Source: Candidatus Goldiibacteriota bacterium HGW-Goldbacteria-1 (GTDB taxonomy: Bacteria; Oederibacteriota; PGYV01). Taken from it: a stretch of DNA of 64,000 nucleotides. Location: assembly GCA_002839855.1 (NCBI GenBank), contig PGYV01000003.1, forward strand, positions 62,001 to 126,000. The letters run 5' to 3'. Below the pieces are notes generated by a model, which saw nothing but the letters and a program-made list of their open reading frames with translations, was not told the origin of the DNA and searched no databases. This document shows, one piece after another, positions 9,812-18,964 of this stretch (position 1 is the first letter of the stretch; each line of letters begins with the position of its first letter). The position numbers were made by a program, and so were the translations under genes.

Positions 9812-10819
9812 ATGAAAAAAATATTAATGGCATGCGCGGTATCTGTGTTTATGCTGCCGGCACTATTACAGGCAGGCCCCGGAACCGCCGCTGTGGATAT
9901 CTTAAAACTACCCACAGGTATTAAAGCGCAGGCAATGGGCGGTGCGTATATAGGGCTGGCGGAAGGGCTTGATGCCATGGACATAAACCCGGCCGGCATA
10001 TCCTTTATTTCAAAAAATGAAATTTTGTTTGTCCATGACGTTTATTTTCAGGATACCTTTTTTGATTCCGTATATTACGGCAGGGGAATGGGGGAATCCG
10101 GTTCTTTCGCGGTAAGCCTTAAATATATGAATACCGGAATAATAACTTCCACGCTTGAAGACGCGCAGGGCAATTACGCGGGCGAAGGCGAAGAAGTATC
10201 CGGTTTTAATTATCTGCTGGGCGCCGGCTACGGCGTTGATTTTGGAAAACTTTTATACAATGAATTTACAAAAAATTTAAAAGCCGGAATAGCATTGAAG
10301 TTAAGCGGCGAATCATTGTCTTCGGACTACGCAAACCTTGCAATTTCCGTTGATGTGGGCGGAATATATACCATTGTTCATGAAGAAGCTGATTTTATGT
10401 CCAACAGGGGCGAAACCATATGGAATAAGACCGGATTCGGGGTTGTTTTCAGGAATCTGGGCACAAGTTTTTCTTCCGGAATTACGCCTATGTCTTTTGC
10501 CGCGGGTATGTACACGCAGATTTTAAACATGTTTATTCAGAGTAATAAAGTAAGGATAGGTGCTGATGTAGATTATAACCTGGGCAACGGAATTAATTTA
10601 AGGGCGGGGCTTGAATACAGTCAGAGGATAGAAAATTACATTTTATCCGGAAGGTTTGGCACCAATTTTAACCCTGAAGAGCGGGCTTTTTCGGGTATTG
10701 CCGCCGGCCTTGGGGCAGGGCTTGACATTAACGGGACTGTGTATGAATTCAATTACGCGTTTCTTCCTTATGGCGAACTTGGCAATAATCACAAGTTCGG
10801 ACTATACATCAAATTCTGA
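9812..10819 (+). CDS. PorV/PorQ-family (UPF0164-like) outer-membrane beta-barrel protein
   Basis: A 335-residue protein with a signal peptide (residues 1-21, ending LLQAG). The N-terminal mature region, DILKLPTGIKAQAMGGAYIGLAEG followed by INPAG, is the family hallmark seen in PorV/PorQ proteins: a short motif, a Gly-rich strand and an 'NPAG' turn. The rest is alternating amphipathic strands ending in an aromatic-rich strand (HKFGLYIKF), as in outer-membrane barrels. In Bacteroidetes, PorV carries C-terminal-domain substrates of type IX secretion to the surface. The gene upstream here ends in such a domain. That this barrel serves that protein is inference. Confidence 0.8.
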   Translation: MKKILMACAVSVFMLPALLQAGPGTAAVDILKLPTGIKAQAMGGAYIGLAEGLDAMDINPAGISFISKNEILFVHDVYFQDTFFDSVYYGRGMGESGSFAVSLKYMNTGIITSTLEDAQGNYAGEGEEVSGFNYLLGAGYGVDFGKLLYNEFTKNLKAGIALKLSGESLSSDYANLAISVDVGGIYTIVHEEADFMSNRGETIWNKTGFGVVFRNLGTSFSSGITPMSFAAGMYTQILNMFIQSNKVRIGADVDYNLGNGINLRAGLEYSQRIENYILSGRFGTNFNPEERAFSGIAAGLGAGLDINGTVYEFNYAFLPYGELGNNHKFGLYIKF

Positions 10820-10834
10820 CACTTACCATTTTAA

Positions 10835-10863
10835 TTGACACAAGATAGAAAATAATATACTAT
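10835..10863 (+). promoter_or_regulatory. Sigma70-type promoter for the LysM lipoprotein gene
   Basis: TTGACA (10835-10840), 17 bp, TACTAT (10858-10863); a TATACT two bases upstream is an alternative -10. The expected start near 10870 is about 40 nt upstream of the ATG at 10909. Confidence 0.6.
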
Positions 10864-10908
10864 GTTATAAATATAAAAAATGCTTTTTAAATATTTCAGG
10901 AGGAAAGC

Positions 10909-11643
10909 ATGAAAAAAGCAATATTATTACTTACGGTTGTATTTTTTGCCCTTTCAGTTTCATTTTTTGCCGGATGCGGCAAAAGCCAGAAAGTGAACGG
11001 GGTGTCTGATGAACAGTCACAGGTAATGCAGGAAGGCCAGGAAGCACAGCAGGAAGAACTTCCTACAACTTATGTTGTTGAAGAAGGGGATACACTATGG
11101 GGAATCGCGGAAAAGGCGGATATATACGGCAACAAGTACCAGTGGCCGCTTATCTATGACGCAAACAGAGACATCCTTGATTCGTACGAAACACTTGATG
11201 AAGGCCAGAAGTTAATAATACCCAGAAATGTAAGCGCGGTTGAAATAGAAGCCGCCGCAAACAGGGCGCGCGAATTAGGGCTTCCTCCTGCGGCTAAGAC
11301 AGCTTACGCTGAGAACGAATATGAAGATTCATTATCTTCAGGCTCGGTTGCAGGTTTAGGCAGGGACAGCGATATGGAAACAGCAAGCAGGCAGGCAGCC
11401 AACAGGATAGAGTCCGAATCAGAAACAGCAATGGGTTCTGAAGAAGATATGTCAATGCCGACACCTGTTCCGGAACCGGCAAAGAAAGCAAAGGCCCCCA
11501 AGAAAGGCATGAACAACGGAATATTGCTTATGCTGCTTCTTTTAATCGGCGGCGCTGTTGCGATATACATGTACTTCCGCAAGAAGAAAAAAGAGGAAGA
11601 AGATGAAACAGAAGGCAAGGACGACAACAATATTCTCAATTAA
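10909..11643 (+). CDS. LysM-domain lipoprotein with a C-terminal membrane anchor
   Basis: A 244-residue protein. The signal peptide ends in a lipobox (FAGC, Cys23), so the N-terminus should be lipidated. Residues about 52-104 are a LysM peptidoglycan-binding module (TYVVEEGDTLWGIAEKAD...GQKLIIPRN). A charged, Ala/Glu-rich linker follows. Near the C-terminus a hydrophobic helix (ILLMLLLLIGGAVAIYMYF) is followed by KKKKEEEDE. A lipid anchor plus a C-terminal helix is odd; the protein could tie peptidoglycan to the membrane at both ends. A strong AGGAGG lies before the ATG, and its own promoter and terminator make it monocistronic. Confidence 0.8.
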   Translation: MKKAILLLTVVFFALSVSFFAGCGKSQKVNGVSDEQSQVMQEGQEAQQEELPTTYVVEEGDTLWGIAEKADIYGNKYQWPLIYDANRDILDSYETLDEGQKLIIPRNVSAVEIEAAANRARELGLPPAAKTAYAENEYEDSLSSGSVAGLGRDSDMETASRQAANRIESESETAMGSEEDMSMPTPVPEPAKKAKAPKKGMNNGILLMLLLLIGGAVAIYMYFRKKKKEEEDETEGKDDNNILN

Positions 11644-11666
11644 GCGTAAAGAGAAAATATAAAAAA

Positions 11667-11705
11667 CAAAGGGTGCGGCCTTGTGCTGCACCCTTTGTCA
11701 TTTTA
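11667..11705 (+). terminator. Intrinsic terminator after the LysM lipoprotein gene
   Basis: The arms CAAAGGGTGC (11667-11676) and GCACCCTTTG (11688-11697) form a 10-bp stem that extends inward by 3 more pairs to a 5-nt loop. A short T-rich run follows (TCATTTT). Confidence 0.75.
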
Positions 11706-11748
11706 AGGGTATGATTGATTAAAATAATAAAGTTTAACAGGAAAAAAT

Positions 11749-12417
11749 ATGAAAAAATTTTTAAATTTATTGTTTTTAAACCTTGGCATACCGCTTATGT
11801 ATGTATTCATCAGGCTTATCGGTTTAACTTGGCGTTTTAAAGAACTGAATGAAACCGGATTAACGCCTTTTCAAAACAAGAAGGAAATATATATTTATGG
11901 TTTTATGCATTCGCAGCTTATCCCCACAATATTTTTCTACAGCGGTACAAAGACTGCGTCTTTGGCGTCACAGCACAAGGATGGGGAAATTGCCGCAAGA
12001 GCAGCTTCGTTGTTTGGTATCAGGATGGTAAGGGGCAGTTCCACGCGCGGCGGGGCAGGGGCGCTTATTAAGCTTAAAACCTGCATAGAAGAAGGTTGGG
12101 ATGTGGCAATAACAGTGGACGGCCCCAGAGGCCCCATAGGCAACGTTAATAATGGGGTTATGTATCTTGGCAAGCTTACCGGCAAAAAAGTGATTCCTGT
12201 GGCTTTTTATTGCGATAAAAAAGCGGAGCTTAGGTCCTGGGATAAAATGGTGATACCGCTTCCGTTTTCAACGGGAGGATTCATGTATGGCAAACCATTT
12301 GAAATACCTGCGGACCTGGATGATACCCGGCTGGAACAAATAAGGCAGGAATTAATTAAAGCGGTAAAAGAATTAAATGAGCAGTGCAAAGCGGCGGTAG
12401 AGGGGAACAATGGATAA
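11749..12417 (+). CDS. DUF374 family protein, lysophospholipid/lipid A acyltransferase-like
   Basis: A 222-residue protein with one N-terminal hydrophobic segment (FLNLLFLNLGIPLMYVFIRLI). The family signature is clear: GFMHSQLIP, SQHKDGEIAARAASLFGIRMVRGSS and ITVDGPRGP. DUF374 is related to glycerol-phosphate/lysophospholipid acyltransferases; in place of their HxxxxD motif it has the HSQ and SQHKDGE segments. It probably acts at the inner membrane on envelope lipids. The ATG at 11749 follows AGGAAA. The stop overlaps the rel start by 8 nt, so the two are translationally coupled. Confidence 0.75.
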   Translation: MKKFLNLLFLNLGIPLMYVFIRLIGLTWRFKELNETGLTPFQNKKEIYIYGFMHSQLIPTIFFYSGTKTASLASQHKDGEIAARAASLFGIRMVRGSSTRGGAGALIKLKTCIEEGWDVAITVDGPRGPIGNVNNGVMYLGKLTGKKVIPVAFYCDKKAELRSWDKMVIPLPFSTGGFMYGKPFEIPADLDDTRLEQIRQELIKAVKELNEQCKAAVEGNNG

Positions 12418-14548
12418 TATTTCTTATGACGCGGAAATGAAAGCTATCTGCGAAGGTTTCGCGCCAAGCGGTGTGGAGCTTCTGCAGAAATCATATGAGT
12501 TTGCAAAAAAAGCCCATGAGAACCAGAAAAGAATGTCCGGGGAGCCGTATTTGGTTCACGCGGTTGAAGTTGCAAAAATATTAAAAGAAATGAAGATGGA
12601 TCCGGTGACAATAGCCGCTGGTTTTCTTCATGATGTCCTTGAAGACACCGACTGCAAAGTGGAAGATATAAAAGAAGTGGCGGGAGAGTCTGTGGCGTTT
12701 TTAGTGGAAGGCGTAAGCCATGTGACCGCGAAAGTGTTCCGCACAAAAGGGCAGGTCTTCAGCGAAGCCCTTAAAAAAATGTTTCTGGCCATGGCAAAGG
12801 ATATAAGGGTAATAATCATAAAGCTTGCCGACAGGCTTCATAATATGCGCACAATAAAATATCTGCCCGAAGACCGGCGTAAGGTGATAGCGCAGGAAAC
12901 GTTAAGTGTTTACGCGCCGTTAGCGCACAGAATAGGTATGGCAAAGGTAAAATCTGAACTTGAAGACATTTCTTTTTCCGTAATCAATCCGCAGGCTTAC
13001 AGGGAAATAAGCAATTTAATCGCGGAAAAGAAAGAAGAACGGCAGAACCGCGTGGATATGATAAAAGATTCCATAAGGCGCGAGCTTGAAAAGACAGGCG
13101 TCAAATGCGAAATTAAAGGCAGGCCAAAACACTTCTACAGTATTTATAACAAGATGATACGCGATAATAAACCCTTTGAAGCCATATATGACCTTTTGGC
13201 GGTAAGAATAATTACCGATACGCCCAATAACTGCTATGCAATACTTGGCCTGGCACACAGCATGTGGAAACCGGTTCCGGGCCGTTTTAAGGACTATATA
13301 GCAATGCCCAAGTCTAACATGTACAGGTCGCTTCATACTACCGTCCTGGACAGCGGCGGTAAACCGATAGAGATTCAGATAAGGACATCAGAAATGGACA
13401 AAATCGCGGAAAATGGAATTGCCGCGCATTGGAGTTATAAAGAAGACAGGGAATTTGACGCCAAGGAAGACGTGACATATAACTGGATGCGCCAGCTTCT
13501 GGATTGGAACAGCAGTAATAAAGAAAATGATGATTTTCTGACGGATCTTAAAGTGGATCTTTTTGACGAAGAAGTATTTGTGTTTACCCCCAAGGGTGAA
13601 GTTAAAGAGCTTGTAAAGGGCTCCACAGTGCTGGATTTTGCCTACAGCGTTCATTCCAAACTGGGTGATACATGCATAGGCGCCAAGGTGAACGGCAAAT
13701 GGGTTACCATAAAATATGAATTAAAAAACGGCGACAGGCTGGAAATTTTAACCGGCCCGAACCAGCATCCAAATCTGGACTGGCTTAAGGCGGTAAAAAC
13801 CACAAAGGCAAAAAACAGGATACGCCATTGGATAAAGACAAATACAAATATAGCAGAGACAGTGGAAAAGGGCAGGCAGCTTTTGTCCGCGCGCCTGAAA
13901 AGATTTAATATTTCGCTGGAAACCGTTCCTGAAGAAGCTATAAATAAAGTTCTGGATTTAAACACCCTTAAAGAAATGGATGACCTGCTGGCAGGAATAG
14001 GCAGCGGCGAGTTTTCAGATACCAAGATTGCCAATATTTTAAGGCGCGCCGCGGGAGAAATAACCAAACCGGAGCAGAAAACCTCGTCAGCGGAAAAAAA
14101 GATATTAAAGGGTGAAATTATAGTGCAGGGGGAGTATTCTGACATACCGTATAAATTCGCCAAATGCTGCAGTCCGGTACCCGGGGATTTAATTCAGGGT
14201 GTAATCACAAGAAAAGGCATATCCATTCACCGTTCTAACTGCGAAAATATAGATGTAAACAGGATAAACGCCCCGCTTGTCGCCGTGTCGTGGAATGACA
14301 GTTCCGAAAGTTACTATACATGCAGAATGAAAGTGCAGGCAAAGACCCGCGACGGAATTATAAACGACCTTGTCAGCACGGTCACCAATAACGAAGCGTA
14401 TCTGATCTCTGTAAATACAACAGGCGCGGGCACCGCAATGCTGGAAATTGAAATAGCGGTAAGGGTAAAAGGGCAAAAACACATAAACGACCTGACTGCA
14501 TCGCTGAAAAAAGTTAAAGGTGTGGCAGAAATAGAAAGGGCGGGCTAA
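12410..14548 (+). CDS. rel: Bifunctional (p)ppGpp synthetase/hydrolase (RelA/SpoT homologue)
   Basis: A 712-residue full-length Rel protein. The HD hydrolase domain has H50, H74-D75 and E78-D79 (FLHDVLEDT) and LADRLHNMRT near 140, so hydrolysis should be intact. The synthetase domain (about 235-345) contains GRPKHFYSIYNKM, EAIYDLLAVRI and MYRSLHTTV. A TGS domain (about 388-450, VFVFTPKGEVKELVKGSTVLDFAYSVHS), a conserved Cys region (FAKCCSPVPGD, near 583) and a C-terminal ACT domain (about 637-712) follow. It makes and degrades the stringent-response alarmone. The ATG overlaps the upstream acyltransferase gene. Confidence 0.95.
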   Translation: MDNISYDAEMKAICEGFAPSGVELLQKSYEFAKKAHENQKRMSGEPYLVHAVEVAKILKEMKMDPVTIAAGFLHDVLEDTDCKVEDIKEVAGESVAFLVEGVSHVTAKVFRTKGQVFSEALKKMFLAMAKDIRVIIIKLADRLHNMRTIKYLPEDRRKVIAQETLSVYAPLAHRIGMAKVKSELEDISFSVINPQAYREISNLIAEKKEERQNRVDMIKDSIRRELEKTGVKCEIKGRPKHFYSIYNKMIRDNKPFEAIYDLLAVRIITDTPNNCYAILGLAHSMWKPVPGRFKDYIAMPKSNMYRSLHTTVLDSGGKPIEIQIRTSEMDKIAENGIAAHWSYKEDREFDAKEDVTYNWMRQLLDWNSSNKENDDFLTDLKVDLFDEEVFVFTPKGEVKELVKGSTVLDFAYSVHSKLGDTCIGAKVNGKWVTIKYELKNGDRLEILTGPNQHPNLDWLKAVKTTKAKNRIRHWIKTNTNIAETVEKGRQLLSARLKRFNISLETVPEEAINKVLDLNTLKEMDDLLAGIGSGEFSDTKIANILRRAAGEITKPEQKTSSAEKKILKGEIIVQGEYSDIPYKFAKCCSPVPGDLIQGVITRKGISIHRSNCENIDVNRINAPLVAVSWNDSSESYYTCRMKVQAKTRDGIINDLVSTVTNNEAYLISVNTTGAGTAMLEIEIAVRVKGQKHINDLTASLKKVKGVAEIERAG

Positions 14549-14565
14549 TAAAAGGAGGCATTAAT

Positions 14566-15324
14566 ATGGACAGGCAGTACTGGGATAATGTGGCGGATAA
14601 TTATGAAAAAGAAATTTTTATATCTTTAAAAAGCGACATCAGCGGTAATATAAAAAAGACAATTGAAAAGTACGGCAGTAAGAAAGCGGAAGCGTGTGAT
14701 TTTGGGTGCGGTATCGGTGTTTATCTTCCGCTGCTTGGGGGATTATTTAAAAAGGTACACGCTTTTGACCTGTCGGAACGCCTTATAGAAAGGGCAAGAA
14801 AAAATACAGCCGGGCATAAAAATATAAACTGCACCGCATGTGACCTTGCGGATCCAAAGGTTAAACTTCCAAAAGCGGACTTTGCGGTTATGATGAATGT
14901 GCTGATTGTGGCTTCTTATTACATACGCAGCAGCATCCTTAAAAACGTCAGAAAATCACTAAAAAAAGGCGCTAAAATTGTAATTCTGACACCGTCGCTG
15001 GAATCGGCAATTTATTCCAATTACAGGTTTTTTGAATGGAACTTAAAAGACGGCATGAAACCCGCGGATGCCCTTAAAAGGTCAATGAAATATGAACACA
15101 TAAGCGAAAAATTTTCTGTGTCTGACGGTATTATTAATTTAAACGGAGTGCCTACAAAGCATTATTTAAAGGAAGAGTTTATTGTTTTTATGGGGAATCA
15201 CGGCTTTAAGGTAAACGAGATAAAAAAAGCTGAATACGGCTGGGAGACTGAATTTGAAAATCCGCCGGCGTGGATAAAGGCCCCTTATCCGTGGGACTGG
15301 CTTTCAGTCTGTGAAAGGGCATAA
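14566..15324 (+). CDS. Class I SAM-dependent methyltransferase
   Basis: A 252-residue cytosolic protein. SAM-binding motif I is clear (ACDFGCGIGVYLPLL), with an acidic residue at the end of strand 2 (VHAFDLS) and ADFAVMMNVL as motif IV. The C-terminal half is specific to the protein and does not reveal a substrate. AAAAGGAGG lies 8-10 nt before the ATG. It follows rel by 17 nt and probably ends that operon, because a strong terminator overlaps its stop codon. Confidence 0.8.
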   Translation: MDRQYWDNVADNYEKEIFISLKSDISGNIKKTIEKYGSKKAEACDFGCGIGVYLPLLGGLFKKVHAFDLSERLIERARKNTAGHKNINCTACDLADPKVKLPKADFAVMMNVLIVASYYIRSSILKNVRKSLKKGAKIVILTPSLESAIYSNYRFFEWNLKDGMKPADALKRSMKYEHISEKFSVSDGIINLNGVPTKHYLKEEFIVFMGNHGFKVNEIKKAEYGWETEFENPPAWIKAPYPWDWLSVCERA

Positions 15325-15356
15325 AAAAAGCCCTGCGCGAAAGCGCAGGGCTTTTT
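15325..15356. terminator. Bidirectional intrinsic terminator between the methyltransferase gene and rpmB
   Basis: A perfect 14-bp stem (15325-15338 with 15343-15356) closed by a GAAA tetraloop at 15339-15342. The stem starts with As and ends with Ts, so it gives a U-tract on either strand. It starts right after the TAA of the + strand gene and lies 14 bp from the rpmB stop, so it serves both. Confidence 0.9.
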
Positions 15357-15369
15357 GTTTGATTAAGGT

Positions 15370-15561
15370 TTACGCGGCTTTCTTTACTTTGCCTGAACGA
15401 AGGCACCTTGTGCATACCCATTCACGGGTTACTCTGCCTTTCAAAACTATCTTTACGTTCTGAAGGTTCGGTTTGTTCGTTGTCCTTGTCCTGTTGTTCG
15501 CGTGAGAAACATTATTTCCTGTTACTACCTGCTTATCGCAAACCACACACTTTTTTGCCAT
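15370..15561 (-). CDS. rpmB: 50S ribosomal protein bL28
   Basis: A 63-residue basic protein matching bL28 over its whole length (MAKKCVVCDK, NVSHANNRTRTTNKPNLQNVKI, REWVCTRCLRSGKV). Cys5, Cys8, Cys50 and Cys53 form two CxxC pairs, the zinc-binding form of this protein. AAAGGAGG is well placed before the ATG. It has its own promoter and terminator, so it is a single-gene transcript in opposite orientation to its neighbours. Confidence 0.95.
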   Translation of the reverse strand: MAKKCVVCDKQVVTGNNVSHANNRTRTTNKPNLQNVKIVLKGRVTREWVCTRCLRSGKVKKAA

Positions 15562-15598
15562 AAATATTGCCTCCTTTGAAATATCAAATCAGATACAT

Positions 15599-15627
15599 TT
15601 TATATCATAAAATGGGCTAAATGGCAA
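15599..15627 (-). promoter_or_regulatory. Sigma70-type promoter for rpmB
   Basis: On the minus strand, TTGCCA (15627-15622), 17 bp, TATAAA (15604-15599). The expected start near 15592 leaves a leader of about 30 nt that contains the AAAGGAGG site. Confidence 0.75.
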
Positions 15628-15759
15628 CTATTTTTAAACGGTGTTTTATCCCTGTTTAGGTGCGTTTAAGAATGTCTGTTTATTTGGAACAAAAACACAC
15701 CCTTTTCTGTCTTATTATCATCAGGGGAAATAAATACAAAAAGTATAAAAGGGGAAAAA

Positions 15760-16212
15760 ATGAAAAAAACAGCGGTTCTAATCTTTATCGTTCTTATAAC
15801 ATCATTTCCGTTATCGGCAGGCCAGCACCAGATAAAGAAAGACAAACATATTGACGATAATATACTTATGGCGGCAAAAGAAAGGTCACAATACCGCGTT
15901 TATCTGGAAAACCTGGGATATAAAAAATCCGAAATCGGCATAATTGCCAAAAAGGGCTACAGCCCATATTTAATGTATCTTTACCTTAGAATAGCGGAAA
16001 AGTCCAAATCCCCGGTATCCCGGATTATTAATCTGCGGTCGCACGGCTATTCAACGGCGGATATCTGCAGAAAAGTAAAACTGGATTATTACAAATTTAT
16101 GGATGAAACAGACAGGGAAGTGATAGAAAAAAATATTGAATTCCCGGCTGCTACGGGCGATGAGCACAGTGTCGATGCCGCCACAATGCCAAAGACGGAG
16201 GTGCAGGAATGA
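15760..16212 (+). CDS. Small exported protein of unknown function
   Basis: A 150-residue protein with a signal peptide (MKKTAVLIFIVLITSFPLSAG). The mature part is helical and charged, with two similar segments (YLENLGYKKSEIGIIAKKGYSPYLMYLYLRIAEKS and NLRSHGYSTADICRKVKLDYYKFM) that look like a duplicated helical unit. I do not recognise the family. AAAAGGGGAAAA precedes the ATG. Its TGA overlaps the start of the PQQ/Thr-rich gene (ATGA), so it may be a partner of that exported protein. Confidence 0.65.
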   Translation: MKKTAVLIFIVLITSFPLSAGQHQIKKDKHIDDNILMAAKERSQYRVYLENLGYKKSEIGIIAKKGYSPYLMYLYLRIAEKSKSPVSRIINLRSHGYSTADICRKVKLDYYKFMDETDREVIEKNIEFPAATGDEHSVDAATMPKTEVQE

Positions 16213-18368
16213 GAAAATCCGCCGTTTTATCGCTGATATTTCTGCTGGCTTTTTTCTCTGCGGCTTATGCGGAATGGAATCAGTATCAAAGGGATTCCAA
16301 ACATCACGCTTATACTGACGAGCAGTTTGAAACATCCATACCGCTTTGTATAAAATGGAGGCATCAGATTTGGGCATGGAAAGGCGCTGTACCTTTGATT
16401 GATAATAACGGTATTGCTTACATACACGGCAGGGCGGGGCTTATGGCGATAGATATAAAAACAGGGGAAGCATTGTGGTCAAACGGGCATAATAACAGGG
16501 CGGATACGGCGGCAGTGCTGTATAAGGATAAAATAATAGCCCTTACATATGACGGGGGTTCCGGGTTTACCGCTTTTAACACAAAAGACGGCAGCATCGC
16601 GTGGAAAAGCATTCCTGCCGGATTGCCATATAATTCCTTTCTTCCTGACGGATACACTTATGGAAACGGAATGAGGGCCACCCTTGCGGGTGATTATATT
16701 TACGCGGGCACAAAAGAAGGGTATTTAATAAAAGTAAGCGCCATTGACGGCTCGCTTGTGTGGCTGAAAAACCCCACCAATACTAAATGCACATATAACG
16801 GCGCGCCTGCTGTTGATGATGACGGAAGCGTTTACGCGGGAAATTCCGCCAGAAGGCTTGTGGCTTTAAGGCCGGACGGTTCTGTGAAATGGGCAAGGGA
16901 TATGGGAGTCGGAATATATTCCTCCGTCACTATTGACAACGATAATATATACTTTGGAGGGCTTAACAGTATGGTTTATGCTTTAAATAAGGTTACCGGT
17001 GCGCTTAAGTGGTCATACAGGACCGGCAGTTTTATTGCCGGCGGCGGCGCGTTAAAAGATGGAATCTATTATGTAGGTTCTGATGACAGGCATGTTTACG
17101 CGATAAGGACGTCAGACGGCACGCTTAAATGGAAAACACAGCCTCTTGTGGATAATTTTGCCAGTATGGGATGTATTGTTGTGGGAAGGCTGGTGATTAT
17201 AAACGGATGCGCGTTTAACAATTACTATATTGATATAGAAGACGGTGCAGTGGAGCGCGTTTGTTCGTCAACGCAGGAAAATTTTACCACTCCCGCTTTC
17301 GGTTTTGGCACATATATATACACATCTATGGACGGGTATATTTACGGAATCGCGCCCTGCCCGCCTGAATGCGATGTCTGCGAATGCAAAGCAACGCTGC
17401 TTCCAACCCTGACTGTCGTAAGTTCTTCCACCAAAACGCTTACCCCCACAAAAACTCATACCCCCACGCATACGTGGACAGATACTTATACCGGCACGCC
17501 GACAAATACTTTCACCCATACAAATACCGCGACTTTCACGGAAACTTTTACGGACACCAATACGCCCACATTTACAGCCACGTTTACGGATACAAATACG
17601 GCTACCTTTACGCCGACTTTCACGCCGACATTTACAGATACAAACACCTCTACCCTGACGCCCACAAATACAAGCACCGCCACTTTTACCGCAACGCTCA
17701 CGTTTACTAATACATTCACGCATACTCCCACTGCCACAAATACAAGCACTCCTGACCCGTGCGTTAAAGAGCCGCCGCCGGATTTCAAAGTTAAGATGAT
17801 ATTTAATCCGGAGCATACGGATGACATTATCTTTGAAATAGATTCAACGCTTGAGCTTGCAGAGCCGCCGCTGGTTACAATTTATCCTCATGGCGCCACG
17901 GATAATAAGGATATTCTTACGTTCACCGCGGTATTGATTCCCGGTGAAACAAAAAAATACAGGGTACTTTATCCCAAACAGACAGGATTCGGCGATATTG
18001 ATAAGGTGGTTGTAAAAGGCACAAGCATATGCGGTAAAACGGGGCAGAGCAGCGGGGATTTTGACAAAAGCGTAATATCAGAGAAAGACGTAAAAATTAT
18101 TGATAATGTCATTGAACCGGACAAAGGGGAGCGTTCCACCATAACATGGAAAGTCTATGAAGGCGGAGAAGCGTATGTGAAAATTTACAATAGAAACGGG
18201 TCGCTGTTAAAGGTGTTGTTTGAAGGTGTAATGACCAAGGAAGGCACATACAGCACCATGTGGGATGGCACGGACGCGAATGGGCGGAAGGTTTCCAGCG
18301 GAACGTATATTGTAGTTGTAAAAACCCCGTATTATGAAGCAAAAGACAAGATAAGCGTTTTAAGATGA
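16209..18368 (+). CDS. Secreted PQQ-type beta-propeller protein with Thr tract and FlgD-like C-terminal domain
   Basis: A 719-residue protein. The signal peptide (residues 1-20, ending AAYA) is followed by a propeller of PQQ-like repeats (residues about 40-390) with repeated 'DGxxxWxxxxG' and 'AIDIKTGEALW' motifs. A Cys-rich knot (CPPECDVCECK) comes next, then a Thr tract at about 404-515 (THTPTHTWTDTYT and similar). After a further beta domain, the last 88 residues (RSTITWKVYEG...WDGTDANGRKVSSGTYIVVV) form a FlgD/sorting-type Ig domain. The plan of propeller, Thr spacer and sorting-like domain is a short version of the giant protein at 1554-9752. No PQQ enzyme residues could be confirmed; a binding or scaffold role is more likely. 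Confidence 0.8.
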   Translation: MRKSAVLSLIFLLAFFSAAYAEWNQYQRDSKHHAYTDEQFETSIPLCIKWRHQIWAWKGAVPLIDNNGIAYIHGRAGLMAIDIKTGEALWSNGHNNRADTAAVLYKDKIIALTYDGGSGFTAFNTKDGSIAWKSIPAGLPYNSFLPDGYTYGNGMRATLAGDYIYAGTKEGYLIKVSAIDGSLVWLKNPTNTKCTYNGAPAVDDDGSVYAGNSARRLVALRPDGSVKWARDMGVGIYSSVTIDNDNIYFGGLNSMVYALNKVTGALKWSYRTGSFIAGGGALKDGIYYVGSDDRHVYAIRTSDGTLKWKTQPLVDNFASMGCIVVGRLVIINGCAFNNYYIDIEDGAVERVCSSTQENFTTPAFGFGTYIYTSMDGYIYGIAPCPPECDVCECKATLLPTLTVVSSSTKTLTPTKTHTPTHTWTDTYTGTPTNTFTHTNTATFTETFTDTNTPTFTATFTDTNTATFTPTFTPTFTDTNTSTLTPTNTSTATFTATLTFTNTFTHTPTATNTSTPDPCVKEPPPDFKVKMIFNPEHTDDIIFEIDSTLELAEPPLVTIYPHGATDNKDILTFTAVLIPGETKKYRVLYPKQTGFGDIDKVVVKGTSICGKTGQSSGDFDKSVISEKDVKIIDNVIEPDKGERSTITWKVYEGGEAYVKIYNRNGSLLKVLFEGVMTKEGTYSTMWDGTDANGRKVSSGTYIVVVKTPYYEAKDKISVLR

Positions 18369-18964
18369 AAAATTACGTTATGACTACAGTGTAGGATAAT
18401 TGTTTTCTCCACGCACAGGGCCGCATCAGCTGAAAAGAGCGAAATGTTTGCAGGGAAAGCGTTTCTGTTCTGCCCGTTTTTTTAAAGAAGTATGTTTCCA
18501 AGTATTAAAGAAATTATAGTATATAAATGTGTATATTTGTATTGGCAGGCGCAGGCTTTAGATTGTATTAGTTGTTCCGATTTTTTTTTATAATAGGTGA
18601 AGGTTTTTAATGTCCGGGTAAAATCATTCATTACAGGGCGATACCTGTATTAGTTATGACAACTTAAACTGCTTAAGTTTAAATGGTATCATACTTGAAT
18701 CGAAAAGAGAGCTTACTTAACAAAACAAATATATAAGATTATTATTTGCGGGAAGATATTTATATTGTAAGGATGACAAAAAGTATTGATTTTTATCTGT
18801 TCTGTTTGGCAGATGTTCAGTGTCTTGTTTGCGGTATGATGAAAATATTTCTTTCGGGGATATTGTATGATATAGTTAATTTTAAGGAATGACACAACTG
18901 CGAAGGTCAATGATAAAGTTAAAAAATAAATAAATAGGTATTATGATTTAACGGAGATTATAAA
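18369..18964 (+). other. Non-coding AT-rich interval of about 600 bp
   Basis: No convincing gene on either strand; the longest frame (minus strand, 18713-18910) has no ribosome-binding site and unnatural composition. There is a weak T-rich run at 18478-18484 that might end the upstream transcript, but I see no good stem. An ACGGAGA site at 18951-18957 serves the gene at 18965. I could not assign a clear promoter. Confidence 0.5.

Noticed and set aside
15660-15854. Plus-strand frame of 64 residues before the small exported protein
   Set aside because: It overlaps the start of the gene at 15760, which has a signal peptide and ribosome-binding site, and reads as random basic sequence.
18713-18910. 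Minus-strand frame of 65 residues in the long intergenic region
   Set aside because: No ribosome-binding site, composition of AT-rich non-coding DNA.
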